From positions 1 through 9,497 of the forward strand of contig WOYN01000038.1 in assembly GCA_011620825.1 (NCBI GenBank): a DNA stretch of 9,497 nt. The letters are read 5' to 3'. Numbering within the stretch: the stretch's first letter is position 1; every line of letters begins with the position of its first letter. Of this stretch, positions 5,960-9,497 are shown in pieces. Source of the stretch: Candidatus Methanomethylophilaceae archaeon. GTDB taxonomy: Archaea > Thermoplasmatota > Thermoplasmata > Methanomassiliicoccales > Methanomethylophilaceae. The position numbers were made by a program, and so were the translations under genes. Under the pieces are notes generated by a model. It ran no database searches. It was given only the letters and a program-made list of their open reading frames with translations, and was not told where the DNA came from.

Positions 5960-6670
5960 TCAATCCTCCTTCCCCTCGTCGTGTTCCTCTTCCGAAGAGT
6001 TTTCATCTTCGTAATCGTCATCGTCGTAGTCGTCTTCGGGCTCCTCGGCGAGGTACAGGCATTCGGGAGGGACTCTGTCGCACAGAAATACCGTCTTCGC
6101 GGCTTTTCCGACGGGAAAACCAGCTTCTGCGCAGGCATAGGTGTCCACAGCTATGATGACCGGGTCCTCGCTACGTACGGAGCCCGCTGTCACCGCGTCG
6201 TCATATGTGAGGGACAGATGGACCATCGCGCGGTCCGTGGGCATAAGACCCGCCTCGAGGATCAGTTCCGCCTCCTCGTCGGTGGCGGGGTAATACAGCT
6301 CCTCGGGGATGTTGTCGGTCGGCAGGTTGAGCTCCAGCTTTATAGTGTGGCCGTATGTCGCCCTGACGTCCGCTCCGGATAGCTGGTACCTGCCCTTGGG
6401 GTCCGTCTCGACCATTGCCTCGATGTGGTGGGGCCTGAGCCATTTCCATCTGATCTGGTCCCTGCTCTTAACCATTGAAACGATATCGCGTATGTCCACG
6501 AAACCCTGCTCATCTATATCTGGGTCTCCGTTGCCGTGCCTGAGGATCGCCGCCATGCTCCTTCCGAGTTTTTCAACCTCGTAGTCGCTCATGATGAATT
6601 TACCTTCCTCGCCGCAGAGCGGGCACAACTCGCCGCGGAAATAACCATGTTCCTCGCACTCGTGTATCAT
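5960..6670 (-). CDS. kptA: RNA 2'-phosphotransferase (Tpt1/KptA family) with zinc ribbon and acidic tail
   Basis: Enzymes of this family transfer an internal RNA 2'-phosphate to NAD+, giving ADP-ribose 1'',2''-cyclic phosphate and nicotinamide. The 236-residue product starts with a zinc-ribbon-like CX2HX7CX2C (C5, H8, C16, C19), as in archaeal members. The Tpt1 core follows: AAILRHG (R44, H45), GFVDIRDIV, LSGADVRATYGHT (R103), MVHLSLTYDDA (149-159) and R166 before DPVIIAVD. R44, H45, R103 and R166 fit the family's Arg-His-Arg-Arg catalytic set. The usual LYHGT motif reads LYYPAT (125-130), a divergence in the NAD-binding part. Residues 209-236 are a nearly pure Asp/Glu tail. The start at 6670 overlaps the folD stop (ATGA), and AGAGGAAGTG lies upstream. 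The frame can extend to 6733, but that part is folD sequence. Confidence 0.85.
   Translation of the reverse strand: MIHECEEHGYFRGELCPLCGEEGKFIMSDYEVEKLGRSMAAILRHGNGDPDIDEQGFVDIRDIVSMVKSRDQIRWKWLRPHHIEAMVETDPKGRYQLSGADVRATYGHTIKLELNLPTDNIPEELYYPATDEEAELILEAGLMPTDRAMVHLSLTYDDAVTAGSVRSEDPVIIAVDTYACAEAGFPVGKAAKTVFLCDRVPPECLYLAEEPEDDYDDDDYEDENSSEEEHDEGKED
5963..6045 (-). repeat. Low-complexity acidic coding repeat (GAN codons) at the kptA 3' end
   Basis: On the minus strand this stretch is mostly GAC, GAT, GAA and GAG codons, including several Asp codons in a row, and encodes the acidic tail of KptA. Such near-trinucleotide repeats can change length by slippage. It stays in frame and ends at the normal stop. 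Confidence 0.7.
5965..5970 (-). promoter_or_regulatory. Strong Shine-Dalgarno site for the marker-11-like gene, inside kptA
   Basis: AGGAGG on the minus strand lies five bases before ATG 5959, inside the last codons of kptA. It confirms the start and suggests independent ribosome entry as well as coupling. Confidence 0.75.
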
Positions 6671-7560
6671 TGACTGCACTTCCTCTCGTAAGTCCTCTCC
6701 GCCGCATGGACGGTGTTGGACATGAGCATACAAATCGTCATCGGGCCGACGCCGCCGGGAACCGGCGTCATCGCCGATGCCTTCTCTTTCACATTATCGT
6801 CAACGTCTCCTACGAGACGCGTCCCCTTTTTGGAGTTCGGGTCGGGTATGTGGTTTGTCCCCACATCTATGACGACCGCTCCCTCTTTGACCATATCTGG
6901 GGTTATGAAACCCGCCCTCCCCATGGCGACGATGAGTATGTCCGCCTGGCGGGTAATGGAACCGATATCTTTGGTTCTGGAGTGAACCACGGTAACGGTA
7001 GAGTTCGCCCCCTCGGCCTTCTGCATCATCATCGCCGCCATCGGCTTCCCGACGATATTGCTCCTTCCTACCACCACTACGTGCTTCCCGTCGGTCTCGA
7101 TCCCGGAGCGGATAAGAAGCTGCTGGACGCCGGCAGGCGTCGCAGGAAGGAATTCGGGATCTCCGACGAGCATCCTTCCAACGTTGAAGGGATGGAAGCA
7201 GTCCACATCCTTAGACGGGTCGATGGCATTTATCACCGCCTGCTCGTCTATGTGCTTCGGCAGCGGAAGCTGTATGAGGAACCCATGAATATCCGGGTCT
7301 TTATTGAGCGAATCGACCCTGGCGAGAAGGTCTGCCTGGGTTGTGCTTCCGGGCATGATTATCGTATCCGAGTGCATTCCCAGTTCCTGGCACATCTTGC
7401 CCTTCATGCGCACGTATGTTTGGGACGCCGGATCGTCGCCGACAAGTACCACGGCAAGTCCCGGAGTTATACCTTTTTCCTTCAGCGCGGCTATCCTGGC
7501 TTCGAGCTCCCCGTATATCTCTTGGGAGATCTCCTTGCCTAGGATAAGTTCAGCGGTCAT
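6667..7560 (-). CDS. folD: Bifunctional methylenetetrahydrofolate dehydrogenase / methenyltetrahydrofolate cyclohydrolase
   Basis: FolD interconverts 5,10-methylene-, 5,10-methenyl- and 10-formyl-tetrahydrofolate in the cytosol with NAD(P), supplying C1 units for purine and related synthesis. The 297-residue protein has the catalytic pair Tyr49 and Lys53 in SQTYVRMKGK, the substrate motif GFLIQLPLPKHID, the cofactor-loop motif VVGRSNIVGKPMA and the C-terminal signature TPVPGGVGPMTICML. All are intact. It starts at ATG 7560, which has no Shine-Dalgarno site but lies at leaderless distance from a TATA box, so it is probably the first gene of a transcription unit also carrying kptA, the marker-11-like gene, uppS and the radical SAM gene. 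It indicates that this methanogen keeps a tetrahydrofolate C1 pool separate from any methanopterin pool. Confidence 0.95.
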   Translation of the reverse strand: MTAELILGKEISQEIYGELEARIAALKEKGITPGLAVVLVGDDPASQTYVRMKGKMCQELGMHSDTIIMPGSTTQADLLARVDSLNKDPDIHGFLIQLPLPKHIDEQAVINAIDPSKDVDCFHPFNVGRMLVGDPEFLPATPAGVQQLLIRSGIETDGKHVVVVGRSNIVGKPMAAMMMQKAEGANSTVTVVHSRTKDIGSITRQADILIVAMGRAGFITPDMVKEGAVVIDVGTNHIPDPNSKKGTRLVGDVDDNVKEKASAMTPVPGGVGPMTICMLMSNTVHAAERTYERKCSQ

Positions 7561-7593
7561 GCTACCGTGAGCGAACGGCGCTTTATATTTATT
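7561..7593 (-). promoter_or_regulatory. folD promoter (TATA box, predicted leaderless start)
   Basis: On the minus strand AATAAATATAAAG (7593-7581) contains a clear archaeal TATA box. Its centre lies about 26 bp before the folD ATG at 7560, so transcription should start at or next to the start codon. No ribosome binding site precedes the ATG, which agrees. A short inverted repeat CCGT-N6-ACGG (7565-7578) lies between box and start; its arms are too short to call an operator. The box begins two bases after the stop codon of the upstream deacetylase gene. Confidence 0.6.
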
Positions 7594-7596
7594 ACT

Positions 7597-8394
7597 TTAG
7601 CGCACGCCGAAATGCTCTGCCGCCTCGGGGAGGGTCTCGGCCGCGAATCCCATGTCCAATATGCCGGCTATCACTTCCCGGACATTATCCGTGTTCTTTT
7701 TCGCGGCATGTTTAGAAAAGGACCCTCCGTCTATGCATTCCGACATGTGCCAGCTGTGGGTAGCAAGTATGAATACGCCGTTCTCCAGACGGGAGGCCAT
7801 CTCGATGTAGTCCTCCGGAGGACGCTTTCCCTCATGCATCGGCCAAAGATATCCGACTATCTTTTTGTCTGAAACATCCCTGCTTACCGGTACCGGGAGT
7901 TCCAGCACTCCGCCCAGGTTGTACGGAAGAATCTCTTTTTCCATTAGCTGGTACTTTGAAGAGTCATAATTTATCCCGATCTCTTCGAGTACAGAAGGGA
8001 CCTCTTCAGACATCTTCATATAAGGCATCCTTGAACATCTGGGTCTTTTACCTGTCAGGTCCTCGACGGTTTCGCATGCCTTCGAAAGGACCTCTTTTTT
8101 ACCTCCCGGGGGGAACGTACCGGTGAAATCTTCGTGGTCGAAACCGTGTATGCCCACCTCGCGCCCGGCCAGATGCTGGGCGCCGATGTTCGACAGTGTT
8201 CTCGCCTCGGCGAAATATGTGGCCTTTACGCCCATCTCGTCCAGTAACCCTGTCAGCGTTCCTATCCCCTCGGCAGAGGACTTGAACCTTGGTGCGGTGC
8301 CGAGGCCCCTGTTGTATGAGCCGGCCTGGCTCATTCCCGGGACAGGGATGTTCGCATCCCTGTCGACATCGACGGTAAAGCAAAAGGATTTCAT
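7597..8394 (-). CDS. NodB-type (CE4) polysaccharide deacetylase family protein, cytosolic, substrate unknown
   Basis: The product has 265 residues with the order of CE4/NodB motifs: an Asp-rich first motif FTVDVDRDA (6-14; D9 and D11 candidates for catalytic base and metal ligand), HGFDH (83-87) matching the metal-binding H-x3-H motif, SRMPYMK (121-127) matching the R-x-P-Y motif, and ILATHSWHM (209-217) matching the last L-x-x-H motif with His213. The fold is a metal-dependent (beta/alpha) barrel that removes N-acyl groups from sugars or related amides. There is no signal peptide or membrane helix, so it acts inside the cell, perhaps on a nucleotide-activated sugar or another small substrate; that is inference. 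It starts 1 base after the AMP phosphorylase stop and is probably cotranscribed with it. The folD promoter follows directly. Confidence 0.8.
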   Translation of the reverse strand: MKSFCFTVDVDRDANIPVPGMSQAGSYNRGLGTAPRFKSSAEGIGTLTGLLDEMGVKATYFAEARTLSNIGAQHLAGREVGIHGFDHEDFTGTFPPGGKKEVLSKACETVEDLTGKRPRCSRMPYMKMSEEVPSVLEEIGINYDSSKYQLMEKEILPYNLGGVLELPVPVSRDVSDKKIVGYLWPMHEGKRPPEDYIEMASRLENGVFILATHSWHMSECIDGGSFSKHAAKKNTDNVREVIAGILDMGFAAETLPEAAEHFGVR

Positions 8395-8395
8395 A

Positions 8396-9497
8396 TCATT
8401 GTTTTACGTCCGGGACCGATAAACGTTTGATCAACATGCCTTCGATGTCCACGGGCTGGTATCTTTCGGCCAGGGCCACCGCGCGCTTTAGCTTGGCTTC
8501 GTTGTCCGCGTATATCTCCATCAGAACATCCCCCGCCTCGACCCTCTGTCCCTTCTTGCGGAACAGAAGCAGACCTGCCCCTTTGTCATTGGGGGAGCCG
8601 GCAGCCTTCGCGACGGCCACGATGTCCTTGTTCTTGATTCCGTGGACGTATCCGCTCTTAGGGGCCCTGAACTCCGCCATGAACTGCCCGGGTTTGAGGT
8701 CTTCGGACTTTATGTTGCAGTCGCCCCCCTGGGCGTCCACGATCTGTCTGAACTTCTTGAGAGCCTCTCCGGAGTCGAGGATCTCTCTCGCCTTGACACT
8801 GCCGTTGGACATCCCGCTCATCTCCAGTATGATCCCAGCGAGCTCGCATGCCTTCTCTGCGACGCTGGCAGGATGTTCCTGGCCCTCCAGTATGCGTATG
8901 CACTCCCTCGCCTCCAGGTTGGGCCCGATCGCACTTCCCACCGGCTGGTCGGCATAAGTTATGGCACATTCGACATGTATTCCCAGCTTATCGCCAAGGT
9001 CCGTGAAGTCCCTGGCGTAGGCACGGGCCGCCTCAATGGTCGGGACCTTTGTACCGGCTCCCATCGGTATGTCGATCAGCAGATACTCCGCACCGATCGC
9101 GAGTTTCTTGCTTACTATCGAAGCCAGCATCTGAGCGCGCGGGTTTATCCCGAGCGGGTGCTCGATTTTGATGACGAGATCGTCCACGGGCGCAAGATTG
9201 ATGGCCCCGCCCCATGCGAGGACTCCTCCGATCTTCTCGGCGACCTCTTTCAGACGTTTCGATGAAAGCTCCACGTCGCAGAACGTTTCGACGAAGTCGG
9301 AAGTTCCGCAGGCGCTGCTTATCGCACGCGAGGACGTTTTAGGCAGCATAAGGCCCGCGGCGGCAACGATGGACACGACTATCGGTGTGACCTTGTTGCC
9401 GGGAACCCCTCCCATGCTGTGGAAATCATACACTGGTTTTCTGTCGAAGGTTATCCTCTCTCCGGTATCGACCATCGCAGTGGTGAAATCGGCGATC
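8396..9497 (-). CDS. deoA: AMP phosphorylase, thymidine-phosphorylase family (partial, N-terminus outside window)
   Basis: The window holds the C-terminal 366 residues; the frame stays open at the right edge. About 140 N-terminal residues should lie outside, since archaeal AMP phosphorylases have about 500. These enzymes split AMP and other NMPs with phosphate into base and ribose 1,5-bisphosphate, which can go via an isomerase to ribulose bisphosphate and archaeal type III RubisCO. Visible motifs are HSMGGVPGNKVTPIVV, PKTSSRAISSACGTSD, AWGGAINLAPVDD, IDIPMGAGTKVPT, CAITYADQPVGSAIGPNLEA and the C-terminal FRAPKSGYVHGI domain. The GGVPGN loop and the PVGxxIGPxLEA motif favour the archaeal AMP-type subgroup over bacterial thymidine phosphorylase. 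One oddity: the usual D-K-H-S motif reads D-F-H-S, losing the phosphate-contacting lysine. The AMP activity is inferred from subgroup; no RubisCO or isomerase gene is in view. Confidence 0.88.
   Translation of the reverse strand, partial: IADFTTAMVDTGERITFDRKPVYDFHSMGGVPGNKVTPIVVSIVAAAGLMLPKTSSRAISSACGTSDFVETFCDVELSSKRLKEVAEKIGGVLAWGGAINLAPVDDLVIKIEHPLGINPRAQMLASIVSKKLAIGAEYLLIDIPMGAGTKVPTIEAARAYARDFTDLGDKLGIHVECAITYADQPVGSAIGPNLEARECIRILEGQEHPASVAEKACELAGIILEMSGMSNGSVKAREILDSGEALKKFRQIVDAQGGDCNIKSEDLKPGQFMAEFRAPKSGYVHGIKNKDIVAVAKAAGSPNDKGAGLLLFRKKGQRVEAGDVLMEIYADNEAKLKRAVALAERYQPVDIEGMLIKRLSVPDVKQ

Noticed and set aside
6670..7542. A 290-codon open frame on the plus strand, antisense to folD
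   Set aside because: It mirrors folD almost base for base, has no family motif and no promoter or ribosome site; it arises from the codon bias of the real gene.
8396..9497. Annotation as bacterial-type thymidine phosphorylase
   Set aside because: The GGVPGN loop and the PVGxxIGPxLEA segment match the archaeal AMP phosphorylase subgroup better.

Overview
The window looks like chromosome of a methanogenic archaeon of the Thermoplasmata, most likely a member of the order Methanomassiliicoccales. Three observations support this. Four consecutive genes encode the NuoA/B/C/D-type subunits of an F420H2-dehydrogenase-like (Fpo) complex. One gene resembles methanogenesis marker protein 11. A B12-binding/radical SAM protein resembles the Thermoplasma Ta0216 family. 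Archaeal TATA boxes, Shine-Dalgarno sites and tightly overlapping genes fit an archaeon. The assignment rests on gene content read by eye; no database search was possible. The sequence is fully packed with genes: there is no gene-free stretch above about 110 bases, and I see no RNA gene, mobile element or CRISPR array.

Region 1 (1-1540, minus strand) is the start of the fpo operon, read fpoA > fpoB > fpoC > fpoD. The last gene runs off the left edge. A TATA box about 26 bp before the fpoA ATG predicts a leaderless mRNA, and a perfect 10-bp palindrome lies between the TATA box and the start. FpoA lacks the normally conserved membrane glutamate of the NuoA/ND3 FDxE motif.

Region 2 (1541-2458, plus strand) is a 111-bp divergent promoter region and proC (pyrroline-5-carboxylate reductase, last step of proline synthesis). 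proC ends facing the next operon.

Region 3 (2493-9497, minus strand) is one head-to-tail gene run entering from the right edge: AMP phosphorylase (N-terminus outside the window) > NodB-type deacetylase > folD > kptA > marker-11-like IDDTD protein > uppS > B12/radical SAM protein. Junctions are a few bases apart or overlap (TGATG, ATGA). The exception is the 36-bp gap before folD, which carries a clear TATA box, so folD to the radical SAM gene probably forms its own transcription unit. It combines folate C1 metabolism, RNA 2'-phosphate removal, polyprenyl diphosphate synthesis and two proteins of unknown activity. The last two, one related to a tRNA-modifying enzyme family and one a radical SAM enzyme, are the best candidates for undescribed biochemistry here.
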